Made by a program: the position numbers and the translations under genes. The notes below the pieces were generated by a model that saw nothing but the letters and a program-made list of their open reading frames with translations, was not told the origin of the DNA and did no database searches. Of a DNA stretch of 64,000 bases, positions 17,997 to 27,792 are shown piece after piece (the first letter of the stretch is position 1; every line of letters begins with the position of its first letter). This DNA comes from Desulfobulbus propionicus (GTDB taxonomy: Bacteria; Desulfobacterota; Desulfobulbia; Desulfobulbales; Desulfobulbaceae). The DNA lies in the NCBI GenBank assembly GCA_002748755.1, contig PDTD01000003.1:1-64000 (forward strand), read 5' to 3'.

Positions 17997-18220
17997 TAAC
18001 CCCTCTTTGTCATCAGCTCAGGTGGTGCCAGGTTCGGTAACCTTTGGCATCTCATTCTACCTGGGTATATGTGTTGCCAAGATACTGCCTGAGATGGTAC
18101 CGTCTGAACACCAACTCTGGTGCACACTTTGGCGGAATTTGAGATCGCTCAAGGACAGCAACTCCATCTGTTTTGTTTTTTTTAAAACAAGATAAAATGT
18201 TCCTGATCAGAAATACAGAA
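17997..18220 (+). repeat. MITE-like dispersed repeat, degenerate full-length copy
   Basis: It starts TAACCCCTCTTTGTCATCAG, contains CTCAGGTGGTGCCAGGTTCGG and TATATGTGTTGCCAAGATAC, and ends near CCTGATCAGAAATACAG. The right end is worn. It fills the convergent gap between the response regulator and the PHP phosphatase. Confidence 0.7.
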
Positions 18221-18262
18221 AAGCAGGAAACACATGTGTGAGGCTATAGGCAATGGCATATA

Positions 18263-19054
18263 TCATGGCGTGTTTAGCTCACAGTATCCTGGCAACAGAT
18301 CAAAAAAACGCCCTACCTGCTCAGGAGCATGGGCATCAGATCCAGCCTCTAAGCGGATTTGTTTGCGCAGTGCCTTTTCTATAATGCCTTTGTTCGGGTA
18401 AGGGTGACCGCGCAGGGTAAATCCAGAGGTATTAACTTCCAAGGCAATGTCCTTGTACGCCATATAATCAAGTATTTGCTCTATGAGCAGGTGGTGATGA
18501 GCGTTGAAGGAGAGGCCTGCAACATGCCTGAAGGCCGCGTCAAGATGGCAGACAACATCCACCTTTATGTCGTGCAGGGTTTGCAGAATGGATTCGAAAT
18601 AGTCATCGAGTACCTTGTCTTTGCCGTAGGCCAACAGTGCTGCCATGCCGCGTTTGTTCCCGCTGAGCAGGTTGTAGTGTTGATCCCCGATACGAAAAAA
18701 ATGGCGTGAAATTCCTGTACGGTCAACAGGCAGGGACTGGATAAGTGAGTACAATTCCTTTTTTTCTTCTGTATTTATACCAGCTTCTATCCCCAGTAGA
18801 ATGGTGATTTTGTCTTTGTACAAAGCACGCAGCCGAGCCCCTTCAGCAAAATAAAGGGTAAAATCTGCAGGAGTGAGCCAGCCTCGGGGTTGACCCAGAA
18901 TGCCGGTTTCAAGGTGTTCGAGAAAACATATGGTATGCAGTTTTTTTTCTATGGCGGCCAGAACATATTCTTCCATCTGACCAGTGGCATGTTGACAGAG
19001 GAAGGTGTGTAGGTGGCCGTCGAACCTCTTGTTCACAGGTGTTGTCTGTTGCAT
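18263..19054 (-). CDS. PHP-family histidinol-phosphatase-like hydrolase
   Basis: 263 residues with all PHP-domain metal-binding motifs: DGHLHT (residues 12-17), an EHLE segment, GIEAGI, a conserved HFF histidine, CHLDA, and C-terminal GSDAH. This pattern fits the HisK-type histidinol-phosphate phosphatases, which release phosphate in the penultimate step of histidine synthesis. No his genes lie nearby, so another phosphoester substrate is possible. Start ATG at 19054. A small unidentified frame lies upstream on the same strand. Confidence 0.8.
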   Translation of the reverse strand: MQQTTPVNKRFDGHLHTFLCQHATGQMEEYVLAAIEKKLHTICFLEHLETGILGQPRGWLTPADFTLYFAEGARLRALYKDKITILLGIEAGINTEEKKELYSLIQSLPVDRTGISRHFFRIGDQHYNLLSGNKRGMAALLAYGKDKVLDDYFESILQTLHDIKVDVVCHLDAAFRHVAGLSFNAHHHLLIEQILDYMAYKDIALEVNTSGFTLRGHPYPNKGIIEKALRKQIRLEAGSDAHAPEQVGRFFDLLPGYCELNTP

Positions 19055-19108
19055 CTGTCAGAGCAGGAAAAATATAATCCAGAGCTATGGGGGGACCTGC
19101 TACAGGTT

Positions 19109-19306
19109 TCAGGCGTTGCCTTTGGGAAAGAAATGCAGAACCCCATCAATATCTGAGGTGTCACAGAAGTCACCCAGTTCGATGTTCACATCTATGAGGT
19201 CGTCTAGATTGCCCACTTCCAATGAAAAGGTCGGGCCATCAGGCAGGTGATAAACTAAAACATCAATTTTTGAAAAATCAATTGGTTGGAGAAATATTTT
19301 TTTCAT
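19109..19306 (-). CDS. Small acidic hypothetical protein
   Basis: 65 residues, acidic, opening MKKIFLQPIDFSKIDVLVYH. It lies 54 bases upstream of the PHP gene on the same strand. Two features favour coding: a plausible amphipathic composition and an ATG preceded by a GGTGATAG stretch, a weak ribosome site. No family is recognised. It could be a chance frame. Confidence 0.4.
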   Translation of the reverse strand: MKKIFLQPIDFSKIDVLVYHLPDGPTFSLEVGNLDDLIDVNIELGDFCDTSDIDGVLHFFPKGNA

Positions 19307-19540
19307 CTATCACCATAGAAAAGTGCCGCTGCAGCCAAGCGTGCTTCCTGCAAAGCTTGAATAACTGTTCGAGTCTGGCCATTAAACCAAACGACCCAAT
19401 ACTGAGTGCAGATGTTTTGTATCAGCACCTCTTTTTTCTTTTTTAACAGGTTCCAGCGCAATTGCATACAAAATTGCTCGACGACAGGTTTTTTTTTGGA
19501 AGTACAGGGCCTCTCCCACCCTGGACGCAGGTGTTTGAGG
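19307..19540. other. Stretch without a confident gene
   Basis: A 76-codon minus-strand frame here runs into the adjacent repeat and shows no family resemblance. I see no RNA, terminator or operator that can be supported. Confidence 0.3.
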
Positions 19541-19662
19541 CAAACTTCCTCGCCCCAATGCCTGATGAACAGTTTGTCGCAACGTGAGCCGACTCACGGA
19601 CAGCCCATCCATCTGTTTTTGTTTTTTTTTACATGAGAAAAAATGGTCATGAGACGTCTAGA
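19541..19662 (+). repeat. MITE-like repeat, right-half remnant
   Basis: It contains TCACGGACAGCCCATCCATC, the same block as in the copy at 254-475, then a T-rich run, ACATGAGA and AATGGTCATGAGA. The left half is missing. An AT-rich stretch follows up to the YkgJ gene. Confidence 0.65.
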
Positions 19663-19922
19663 ATAGGAAGTAAATGAATAGCTATTCACCTTTTAACCTA
19701 TTGAAATTTTATAATAAAATAAGAATTATATAGAATACTATTTGACAGGGTAATGGAAGGTGATAATATTAGAGGCCAATTACGGGATTGGCATGAACAA
19801 ATGCCGGTCGTTGTCCAGCTTCAGCGATGCATGCTATGGGGTTGAAAGGAACCAACCGCAGCAGTGGTTGGCTGAGCAGGACGCATGAAGCGGAATCGGT
19901 TCACCAGAAGAAGGGTTTGAGT

Positions 19923-20864
19923 ATGTCTGAAACATTACACAGCGATACAATGCATAAAAGTATCGTGCAAAGTACTGATAAGAATCCATCCAACATTATG
20001 CCCGAGAAGTTGACATTGGACTCGAGATTACAGTTTGAATGTCATCCCGGGGTCAGTTGTTTTACTGCCTGCTGTCATACGATTAAAATAGTTTTGACTC
20101 CCTACGATATTTTGGTTTTGAGAAAACGTCTGAAAATGTCGGCAGGTGATTTTATTACCCAATACACAGAACCTGCTTATCTGGAAAAAACAGATATGCC
20201 TGGGGTACAGATTAAACTGGTCGGTGAGAAAAAGGCCTGTCCTTTTGTAACCCCTGCGGGGTGTACTGTGTATGAAGATCGACCGACAGCCTGTCGGTAT
20301 TATCCTGTTGGCATGGCTGATTTTCATGAAGGTGGTACCGATGATGCCTCTGAAGAAAAGTTCTTCTTTCTGGTCAAGGAGCCGCACTGTAAAGGGCATG
20401 AAGAACCAAAGGTCTGGAATATTGGCGAGTGGCGTGCAGATCAGGGGGTGGATGAACGTGACGAGTTGAACAAGGAATGGCTCCGCCTGATTATGCGGAG
20501 AAAGTCCTTTGGGTATCAGGCATCCCTGAGTGAAGCTGCAAAGCGGATGTTTTTCATGGCCTCCACAGATTTGGAGACGTTTCGCAGGTTTATTTTTCAA
20601 AGTTCCTTTCTGGAGACCTATGAGGTAGATGCAGAGACCCTCTCGAAGATTAAAGAAGATGATGTCGAGCTGATGCTGTTTTCGTTTAAGTACCTGGCCA
20701 ACACCCTGTTTGGAGCAGCCGGGTTGGAAGTCAAGAAGGATAAGTTGCAGACGAAAATTGCTGAAATTAGAAAGCGGCAGGATGAATCCCTGAAAAAGGC
20801 TGAACAGGAATACCAGGAGTTAAAGGCCGAGCGCGACAAGATGCTCCAGGCAAGGGGCAGGTAA
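19923..20864 (+). CDS. YkgJ-family cysteine-cluster protein
   Basis: 313 residues. The N-terminal half has the metal-binding cysteine pattern of the YkgJ/UPF0153 (zinc- or iron-chelating) family: CHPGVSCFTACC, later CPFVTPAGCTVYEDRPTACR. The C-terminal 40 residues form a charged coiled coil (KIAEIRKRQDESLKKAEQEY). Function of the family is not firmly known; a metal or Fe-S binding role is inferred. ATG 19923 is taken because conserved sequence starts later and the upstream extension to 19827 looks non-coding. Confidence 0.8.
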   Translation: MSETLHSDTMHKSIVQSTDKNPSNIMPEKLTLDSRLQFECHPGVSCFTACCHTIKIVLTPYDILVLRKRLKMSAGDFITQYTEPAYLEKTDMPGVQIKLVGEKKACPFVTPAGCTVYEDRPTACRYYPVGMADFHEGGTDDASEEKFFFLVKEPHCKGHEEPKVWNIGEWRADQGVDERDELNKEWLRLIMRRKSFGYQASLSEAAKRMFFMASTDLETFRRFIFQSSFLETYEVDAETLSKIKEDDVELMLFSFKYLANTLFGAAGLEVKKDKLQTKIAEIRKRQDESLKKAEQEYQELKAERDKMLQARGR

Positions 20865-20916
20865 AAGGTCTGCAACAGACGGATACATATTGATAATCAC
20901 TGATCCATCAAGCCGA

Positions 20917-20947
20917 AAAAGCCGGGGGTAACCCCGGCTTTTTTTTA
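20917..20947 (+). terminator. Rho-independent terminator after the YkgJ gene
   Basis: AAAAGCCGGGG and CCCCGGCTTTT form a strong GC-rich hairpin followed by a run of eight or more T residues. It closes the YkgJ transcript about 50 bases after the stop. Confidence 0.92.
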
Positions 20948-21032
20948 TCCCCATTGCACTCTGCCCGGAGGGCAATGTTTTCAGGAGACCATGTCTATAC
21001 TTCCTTAAAACGAATTGGCTCCCTGTGTTTGC

Positions 21033-21497
21033 TCAATCTTTAAACAGATGGAAAAAGATATCTGAGAAGTAAACCACGCCAACAAGCTTCCCATTATCAA
21101 CCACTGGCACTCGGCGGATACGGTCCTTGATCATGCGGTCTACTATGGCCATGAGCGGTTCATTAGGGGGAACACTGAGGAAATTTTGGTTCATGATCTG
21201 ACGGACGGATTTATCTTTGACTGCAATAATAAACTGGTCCAGCTCTCCCTGCCAGGAAAGGGCATCACCATCAATACCGAAGTTTAAAAATGAGGGCCGT
21301 AAATGGTAAAGAATATAAAACATGCTGATGGTTCCCACCAGCCGATGCGCATCATCAATGACCATCAGGCTGACGGTTTTATGGCCTGTGGGACGAATTT
21401 TGGCATCCAGTATCCGGCGTATGGCATCCTTCGCAGGTGCATCAAGATGAATGGTGTCAAAGTGTTTCATCATTAAATCACGGGCAAATAGCTGCAT
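21033..21497 (-). CDS. CBS-domain pair protein
   Basis: 154 residues made of two CBS motifs, a Bateman module: one near residues 5-60 (DAIRRIL ... VSLMVIDDAHRLVGTIS) and one near 95-154 (VDRMIKDRIRRVPVVDN then GKLVGVVYFSD). Such modules bind adenine nucleotides and act as energy or ligand sensors, usually regulating a partner protein. ATG 21497 is chosen over the TTG at 21503 because AAGGAG lies 7 bases before it. It is a stand-alone gene downstream of por on the same strand, separated by a terminator. Confidence 0.88.
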   Translation of the reverse strand: MQLFARDLMMKHFDTIHLDAPAKDAIRRILDAKIRPTGHKTVSLMVIDDAHRLVGTISMFYILYHLRPSFLNFGIDGDALSWQGELDQFIIAVKDKSVRQIMNQNFLSVPPNEPLMAIVDRMIKDRIRRVPVVDNGKLVGVVYFSDIFFHLFKD

Positions 21498-21695
21498 ATC
21501 CAAACTCCTTGGTTAGGCTGAAAGAAGATGGGGTTTTATTACAACTCTTTTTCTGTTTCTGCAACAATGGTGGTGAAAAAGTGGCGGCGCCCCTTTGTTC
21601 GTTGGATAACAGCTCTGTTGTTGGCGTAGGTATGAAAGAGAACCGCTGTACCGGTTCAGGTGGAGTGCGAAGAGAGGGCCTGTAAGGAGGCGGAA

Positions 21696-21729
21696 AAAAG
21701 CCCTGCCGGATGACTTCCGGCAGGGCTTT
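21696..21729 (-). terminator. Rho-independent terminator of por
   Basis: On the minus strand AAAGCCCTGCCGGA pairs with TCCGGCAGGGCTTT and is followed by a T run. It lies 30 bases after the por stop codon. Confidence 0.92.
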
Positions 21730-21758
21730 CAGGAGATATGTTACTCAGGGATAACCGA

Positions 21759-24700
21759 TTATTCAGTGTCCAAGGCTTTTGCCCATGCCTTGAGCATTTT
21801 CCAGGATTTATCGGTGTCGTTCTGAGCGGCGGTCATCAGTTCATCAACCATTTCTGGATTGGAGAGTTTCAGCATTCGATAGCGGTTCTCGTTGAGGGCA
21901 TAGTCAGCAAAGGAAATTGTCGGTTCTTTGCTGTCAATGGTCAACGGGTTTTTCCCCTGTTCTTCGAGTAGCGGGTTGTACCTGTATAGGGACCAGTGTC
22001 CGCATTCTACCGCTTTCTTCTGTTGCTCAAGTCCTGTGGCCATGTTGATGCCATGATTGATGCAGTGGGCATAGGCAATAATCAGGGACGGTCCATCATA
22101 GGCCTCGGCCTCAGTAATGGCTTTGATCGCCTGCTGCGGGTTTGCTCCAATGGAAATACGGCAGACGTATACATTACCGAAAGTGGAGAAGATCATACCC
22201 ATATTTTTCTTGGGTGCTTTCTTACCGCCAGCGGCAAACTGGGCCACCGCAGCTCGGGGGGTGGATTTGGACATCTGGCCGCCGGTGTTGGAGTAGACCT
22301 CGGTATCTAGAACCAGCACGTTGATGTTTTGCCCGGAAGCCAGGACATGATCCAGACCGCCATATCCAATGTCGTATGCCCAGCCGTCGCCACCAAATAT
22401 CCATACGGATTTTTTGACCAGGTAATCGGCCAGGGAGAGGAGGTTTTTGGATATCCTATCAGACTTCCCTTCCAGAGCAGCTTTCAGGGCTGCCACTCGT
22501 TCGCGTTGGGCTTCAATTTCACCCTGATCGTTTTGGCTGGCATCAAGGAGTCCGTCAGCCAAGGCTTTGTCGATCAGGTTGGCTTCCACTGCGGCCTCCA
22601 CCAGCTCAACAGCCTGCATGCCGAGCTTGTCCGTCGCTTGACGCATGCCGAGTCCATACTCTGCGTTATCTTCAAATAGTGAATTGGACCAGGCAGGGCC
22701 GCGCCCGTCTGCACGTGTGCAGTAGGGGGTGGTTGGCAGGTTGCCACCGTAGATTGAGGAGCAGCCGGTTGCATTGGCTACATACATTCTGTCACCAAAC
22801 AACTGGGTAATCAGTTTGACGTATGGTGTCTCGCCGCAGCCTGCACATGCCCCGGAAAACTCGAACATCGGCCTGAGTAGCTGGCTGCCCTTGATGGTTG
22901 CAGGTTTGATGGTGGAGCGGTCGACTTCAGGCAGGTTCATGAAAACTTTCCAGTTTTTGCTCTCACGCTCCAGCACCTCTTCGGTGTTGGGGATCATGGT
23001 CAGGGCTGAGAGGTCGGTTTTCTTGCCATCGGGTCCTTTCTTGCGGGCCGGGCAGACGCTGACACACAGGGTGCAGCCATAACAATCGGCAGTGGACACC
23101 TGGATGGTGAACCTCATGCCCTTGTATTCCTTACCCATTGCCTTGGCGGTCTTAAAGTCGGGGCCGGCCCCTGCTGCTTCAAGAGCTTCCGGAGTAGCTA
23201 CTTTCATACGGAGACAGCCATGGGGACAAACCAGGGAACAGCGTCCGCATTGGATGCAGGTGTTTGGGTCCCAGGAGGAGACATTGACGGCCACGTTTCG
23301 TTTTTCCCACTGGGTGGTACCCGTTGGCCAGCGTCCGTTGTCCGGCATCTGAGAAACCTTGATTTCATCACCCTTACCCTGCATCATAAGGGCCGTTACG
23401 TCCTTGATAAATTCAGGAGCGTTTTCGGAAACCGTTGGCGGCATTGCGTGGCCGGTAATTTCGCTTGGCAGGGAAACCTCGACAATGTTCTCAATGGCAC
23501 CGTCAACAGCAGCGTAGTTCATGTTGACGACTTTTTCGCCTTTCTTGCCATAGGTCTTTTTGATCGCGGTCTTGATCGCCTCGACAGCCGCCTCTTGGGT
23601 GAGAATACCGGAGATCATGAAGAATGCGGTCTGCATGATCATGTTGATGCGGGCACCGAGTCCAATGGCCTGGCCGAGCTTGACCGCATCAATAATGTAG
23701 AATTGTACTTTTTTCTCAATCAGCTGCTTCTGCACAAGGGCGGGTAGATGGTTCCAGATTTCGTCTTTGGAAAAGACCGTAGTCAGCAGGAAGGTGCCGC
23801 CTTCCTCCAGATTGGCCAGCATGTCATAAGCATCCAAGAAGGCGAAGTTATGGCAGGCGATGAAGTTCGCTTTGTTGATCAGATAGGGCGCTACGATCTG
23901 GTTTTCACCAAAGCGTAAGTGCGATACGGTCATGGAGCCTGATTTTTTGGAGTCATAGACAAAATATCCCTGGGTGGAGTTTTCCGTCTCGCCGCCAATA
24001 ATTTTAATGGTGTTTTTATTCGCACCAACGGTGCCGTCGGAACCCAGACCATAGAACATGGCTCGGTACACATCTGAACTTTCGATATTGAATAATTTAT
24101 CGTAGTCCAGGCTGCTGAATGTGACATCATCATTGGGGCCGACACAGAATTTGTTTTTTGGCTTGGAAGAGGCCATGTTGTCATAGACAGCTTTGACCAT
24201 GGCAGGTGTGAATTCAGCGGAACCAAGACCATAGCGACCGCCCAGAATCAGAGGTACGTTCATGTCCGGGTTGGTTTCCGCTGCTTCGCCGATGGCCGTG
24301 CGTATGTTCAGGTACAGGGGCTCACCAAGAGCTCCCGGCTCTTTGGTACGGTCCAGAACCGTGATACGTTGTACTGTTGCAGGTAGAGTTTTAATCATGG
24401 CTTGCTGGTCAAAGGGCATGAAGAGGCGGACAACAACCATCCCCAGTTTTTGCCCCTGGCCGGCCAGGTAATCTATGGTGGAGGCGACAACCTCGGCGCC
24501 AGAGCCCATGATAATAATAATGTCTGTCGCATCAGGAGAGCCATAATAATCAAACAGGTGGTACTGGCGGCCTGTCAGGGCGGCAAACTTATCCATGGTT
24601 TCCTGCACAATACCGGGTATGGCGGTATAGTACTTGTTGACCGTTTCCCGACCAGTGAAGTACACATCAGGATTCTGGGCCGTTCCGCACATACTGGGGC

Positions 24701-25334
24701 GGTCAGGAGTCAGGGCACGTTCACGGTGGGCGATGACGAGATCTTCATCGATCATTGCACGCATGTCGTCCATGGTCAACTCTTCGATTTTTGCTACCTC
24801 GTGGGAGGTGCGGAAACCATCAAAGAAATGCAGGAAGGGAATGCGTGCCTGAAGTGTGGATGAGGTGGCGATGAGCGCCATGTCCTGTGCTTGTTGAACG
24901 TTCTCCGAAGCGAGCATGGCCCAGCCTGTCTGGCGGGCAGACATGACATCGCTGTGATCGCCGAAGATGGACAGACCCTGGTATGCCAGTGACCGGGCGG
25001 TGATATGGAAGACCGTCGGGGTCAATTCACCGGCGATTTTGTACATGTTGGGCAGCATCAGCAGAAGTCCCTGGGACGCTGTAAAGGTGGTACAGAGAGC
25101 CCCTGTGTTCAATGAACCATGCAATGCGCCGGCAACACCGCCCTCGGATTGCATCTGCGAAATAACAGGAATGGTTCCCCAGATGTTTTGCTGCTTGGCG
25201 TTCGCTTTGGCATCAGCTTCTGCAGCCATCGGAGATGATGGCGTGATCGGATAGATTGTGATGACTTCACTGGTGGCATACGCAACATGGGTACATGCCT
25301 GGTTGCCGTCAATGGTGACCATTTTTCGCGACAT
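21759..25334 (-). CDS. por: Pyruvate:ferredoxin (flavodoxin) oxidoreductase, single chain
   Basis: 1191 residues, the usual length for the fused homodimeric enzyme. It interconverts pyruvate plus CoA with acetyl-CoA plus CO2 and reduced ferredoxin, using thiamine diphosphate. Order: N-terminal pyruvate-binding domain (YPITPSSPMAAEADA), transketolase-like domain II, gamma domain, an 8Fe ferredoxin domain with CIQCGRCSLVCPHG near 690 and CYGCTLCVSVCP near 747, then CAGCGE near 826 and the TPP motif GGDGWAYDIGYGG near 975. ATG 25334 follows AAGGAGAATGA. The enzyme points to anaerobic carbon metabolism. The gene is also known as nifJ. Confidence 0.97.
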   Translation of the reverse strand: MSRKMVTIDGNQACTHVAYATSEVITIYPITPSSPMAAEADAKANAKQQNIWGTIPVISQMQSEGGVAGALHGSLNTGALCTTFTASQGLLLMLPNMYKIAGELTPTVFHITARSLAYQGLSIFGDHSDVMSARQTGWAMLASENVQQAQDMALIATSSTLQARIPFLHFFDGFRTSHEVAKIEELTMDDMRAMIDEDLVIAHRERALTPDRPSMCGTAQNPDVYFTGRETVNKYYTAIPGIVQETMDKFAALTGRQYHLFDYYGSPDATDIIIIMGSGAEVVASTIDYLAGQGQKLGMVVVRLFMPFDQQAMIKTLPATVQRITVLDRTKEPGALGEPLYLNIRTAIGEAAETNPDMNVPLILGGRYGLGSAEFTPAMVKAVYDNMASSKPKNKFCVGPNDDVTFSSLDYDKLFNIESSDVYRAMFYGLGSDGTVGANKNTIKIIGGETENSTQGYFVYDSKKSGSMTVSHLRFGENQIVAPYLINKANFIACHNFAFLDAYDMLANLEEGGTFLLTTVFSKDEIWNHLPALVQKQLIEKKVQFYIIDAVKLGQAIGLGARINMIMQTAFFMISGILTQEAAVEAIKTAIKKTYGKKGEKVVNMNYAAVDGAIENIVEVSLPSEITGHAMPPTVSENAPEFIKDVTALMMQGKGDEIKVSQMPDNGRWPTGTTQWEKRNVAVNVSSWDPNTCIQCGRCSLVCPHGCLRMKVATPEALEAAGAGPDFKTAKAMGKEYKGMRFTIQVSTADCYGCTLCVSVCPARKKGPDGKKTDLSALTMIPNTEEVLERESKNWKVFMNLPEVDRSTIKPATIKGSQLLRPMFEFSGACAGCGETPYVKLITQLFGDRMYVANATGCSSIYGGNLPTTPYCTRADGRGPAWSNSLFEDNAEYGLGMRQATDKLGMQAVELVEAAVEANLIDKALADGLLDASQNDQGEIEAQRERVAALKAALEGKSDRISKNLLSLADYLVKKSVWIFGGDGWAYDIGYGGLDHVLASGQNINVLVLDTEVYSNTGGQMSKSTPRAAVAQFAAGGKKAPKKNMGMIFSTFGNVYVCRISIGANPQQAIKAITEAEAYDGPSLIIAYAHCINHGINMATGLEQQKKAVECGHWSLYRYNPLLEEQGKNPLTIDSKEPTISFADYALNENRYRMLKLSNPEMVDELMTAAQNDTDKSWKMLKAWAKALDTE

Positions 25335-25823
25335 AGTTCATTCTCCTTACACGATGGTTACTTTCTGCCGACAGTCTTCCCGTCGGCAATTACTTTGAGA
25401 AAATCGGTTCTTTCGAGCAAAGGTAAAAAACCAAAATTTTCAAGACACCGGAAGGTCGAGATAGGGGATGGAGTATCCCTGGAAAAATGATTGACGCTTC
25501 ATTCAATTCCGAGAAACTGTTCATCCGAAAAGAAACCCTACTTCCCCCCAGTATAGTTGGGTCTTTTGGAATAACACCTCTTGTAAAAATACTATCGTTC
25601 TATCAAGGATAGAAGGGACACCTTAACAGGACCTGGTCTCATTTACCCTCATTAGAACATAACAACAAAATGCAAGATAAACCAAAAAAAGGTATTATGC
25701 AACGGGAAAGAGCGCCAAGGGGGTGGGCAAGTTGATCAATGCACCAAGGCCATACGACTCTTTGCTTGCAGAGACTAGGCTGTTTTTTTAAGAGCCACCT
25801 TGTACGCCTGAATGGGTACACGG
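25335..25823. other. Upstream region of por without a gene
   Basis: About 490 bases upstream of por carry only short frames without family resemblance. The one structured element seen is the palindrome at 25598-25614. Near 25640-25660 a CTGGTCTCATTTACC could be a trace of the dispersed repeat, too weak to call. Confidence 0.4.
25598..25614. promoter_or_regulatory. Palindrome upstream of por, possible operator
   Basis: TTCTATC-AAG-GATAGAA is a perfect 7-base inverted repeat with a 3-base spacer. A nearby CGATAG repeats part of the half site. It lies about 265 bases upstream of the por start, far for a core promoter, so a regulator site is only suggested. Confidence 0.25.
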
Positions 25824-25915
25824 CTCATCCGGCTTTCTCATCAGCTTTGGCGGTGCCAGGTTCGTGATTTTTTGGTACCGCATTCTCCTTGGGCCTATGG
25901 GGTGCCTAACGAGTG
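25824..25915 (+). repeat. MITE-like repeat, left-half remnant
   Basis: CTCATCCGGCTTTCTCATCA followed by GGCGGTGCCAGGTTCG and CTCCTTGGGCCTATGGGGTGC matches the left half of the repeat family. It breaks off at about 25915, just before the IS110 remnant. Confidence 0.65.
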
Positions 25916-25944
25916 TCAAAGTATCATGAAAAACCCAATGGTCA

Positions 25945-26330
25945 AGAGGGGTGCAGGACTGGATATCCACACAGGAGAGTGGCTGCCACCCTTCAATTCC
26001 TGCCGGAGGATGGTAATGTCGCTGAGGAAACCAGAAGTTTTGGAACTTTTCGCAAACTTCTGGGAATCGTCTCGGGAAAGTAGTCAGCGACATCAAGGGA
26101 GTATCTGCCCAGGCCATGATTGCCGGGCTGATAGAAGGCAAGGCACCGGAAGAACGTGTCTGGTTTGCCCGAGGGCCTCTCAAATCGAAGGTTCAAGAAT
26201 TATTGAATTCTCTTGATGAACCTCTGGGAGAACGTCATCGTTTATTGCTGTCTACGATTCACCATCACATGGGTTTCTTAACTGAAGAACTGCCTCATAT
26301 TGATGATGGAGCGTTTTGGCAGTCGGGAGA
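25945..26330 (+). pseudogene. IS110-family transposase remnant, frameshifted and internally deleted
   Basis: Two frames together reproduce parts of an IS110 transposase. The N-terminal AGLDIHTGE (acidic motif of the DEDD domain) is followed, after a frameshift, by EDGNVAEETRSFGTFRKLLG. This joins directly to VVSDIKGVSAQAMIAGLIEG and the helical segment GERHRLLLSTIHHHMGFLTE, which normally lie far downstream. The intervening catalytic region and the C-terminal domain are missing, so it is inactive. Confidence 0.75.
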
Positions 26331-26583
26331 ATTCTCTGTGAGGCTGCCAATGCAGCCAGGAAGACAAATTGCGCTCTCAGTCACAAAGTTTTTTCACGGT
26401 AAAAAATGTTTGGCCTGGGAAGAGATTCTGGTATAGTGCCGATCTTTACATCAACCTCCTGCATTTTTGCATGTCGGAAAACAGAGTCGGGGCTAGACGG
26501 TCACCTGCTCGATTCAACTGGCGCTGCTGATGAACAATTCGGGCTGAACCGTCCCGGGGGGCAGGACGGTATTACTTGTAGCT

Positions 26584-27792
26584 TTGTGTGGCATCGTGTC
26601 TTTAGGGAAAATTCAGATCAGTACAATACGGGAGCAGCTTGAGCAGCAAGAGTCACGAACTCTGAGCGCTTTGGCTTGTTACAGCAGGGAATCTGTGCGG
26701 CGCCAGTCGGAAAAACGATCCGGCTACCGGCAAGATTTTGCGCTGGACGCGGATCGTATTCTCCATTCGAAATCCTATTCCAGGTATATTGATAAAACGC
26801 AGGTTTTCTCACTGATAGAGAATGATCATATCAGTCACCGGGTTTTACATGTGCAGCTGGTGGCCAGGATTTCCCGCACCATAGGCCGATTTTTGGGATT
26901 GAACGAGGACCTCATTGAAGCCATTGCCTTGGGCCATGATATAGGGCATCCCCCCTTTGGTCATGAGGGTGAGCGTATCCTCTCCCGAATCTGTCAAAAA
27001 CATGGCCTGCCCTCTTTTCAGCACAATATCCAGTCCGTTCAATTTCTCGATCGTTTTGAGCGCAAGGGAACCGGCTGGAACCTGAGCCTGCAGGTCCTGG
27101 ACGGAATATTGTGTCATGATGGCGAGGTTAATGTCACCAGGCTACGTCCTAACCGAAGGAAAACCTTTGCAATTTTTGATCAGGAGGTTCTGGAAAAGAG
27201 CCGTGATCCCCAGCTGCCTCTGTATCCTATGACTTTGGAAGGCTGTGTCGTCAGGCTGGCCGATACCATCGCCTATATCGGGCGGGATCTTGAAGATGCC
27301 ATTGAATTGGGATTGCTTTCCAGAGAAGATATTCCGACGTCTTGTGCAAAAATACTGGGAACGACCAACGGGACCATCGTATACACTCTGGTGACGGATC
27401 TAATCGATACCAGCACTCATGTGCGGATGGCTGCGGTTAGAGAAGAAAAAGACGACTTCGTCGGTTTCAGTGCGCCTGTGGCGGACCAGCTTCACAGGTT
27501 GAAAGAGTTCAACTATGAGGCCATCTATACAAATGCGAGGTTCAAACCAGATTATGACAAGATCCATCGCTGCTATGAGCAGCTCTTTGACTTTTTCCTG
27601 CAGCAGCTAACCCATTCCGACCAGAATAGGGAGGAAGGCTTTCTTCGTTCCATGTCGCAACAGTATCGGCAGACGCAGTGTGACGTTGCAGTGGTTCGCG
27701 ATTACCTCTCTGGAATGACAGATAAATTTTTCCTACGCAAGGCCCGAGAGATCGGCTGCGATGTTCCGGAGAGGGTATGCGTACCAAAATAA
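26584..27792 (+). CDS. dgt: dGTP triphosphohydrolase-like HD protein
   Basis: 402 residues. The HD motif is complete: H85 in ISHRVLHV, H118-D119 in GHDIGHPPFGHEGE, and a downstream Asp in VRLADTIAYIGRDLEDA. The family hydrolyses dNTPs, typically dGTP to deoxyguanosine plus triphosphate, keeping nucleotide pools balanced. The start is uncertain: TTG 26584 opens the frame, GTG 26596 is an alternative, and neither has a strong ribosome site. Conserved sequence begins near REQLEQQESRTLSA. The end overlaps the ClC gene by 16 bases, so the two are probably co-expressed. Confidence 0.88.
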   Translation: MCGIVSLGKIQISTIREQLEQQESRTLSALACYSRESVRRQSEKRSGYRQDFALDADRILHSKSYSRYIDKTQVFSLIENDHISHRVLHVQLVARISRTIGRFLGLNEDLIEAIALGHDIGHPPFGHEGERILSRICQKHGLPSFQHNIQSVQFLDRFERKGTGWNLSLQVLDGILCHDGEVNVTRLRPNRRKTFAIFDQEVLEKSRDPQLPLYPMTLEGCVVRLADTIAYIGRDLEDAIELGLLSREDIPTSCAKILGTTNGTIVYTLVTDLIDTSTHVRMAAVREEKDDFVGFSAPVADQLHRLKEFNYEAIYTNARFKPDYDKIHRCYEQLFDFFLQQLTHSDQNREEGFLRSMSQQYRQTQCDVAVVRDYLSGMTDKFFLRKAREIGCDVPERVCVPK

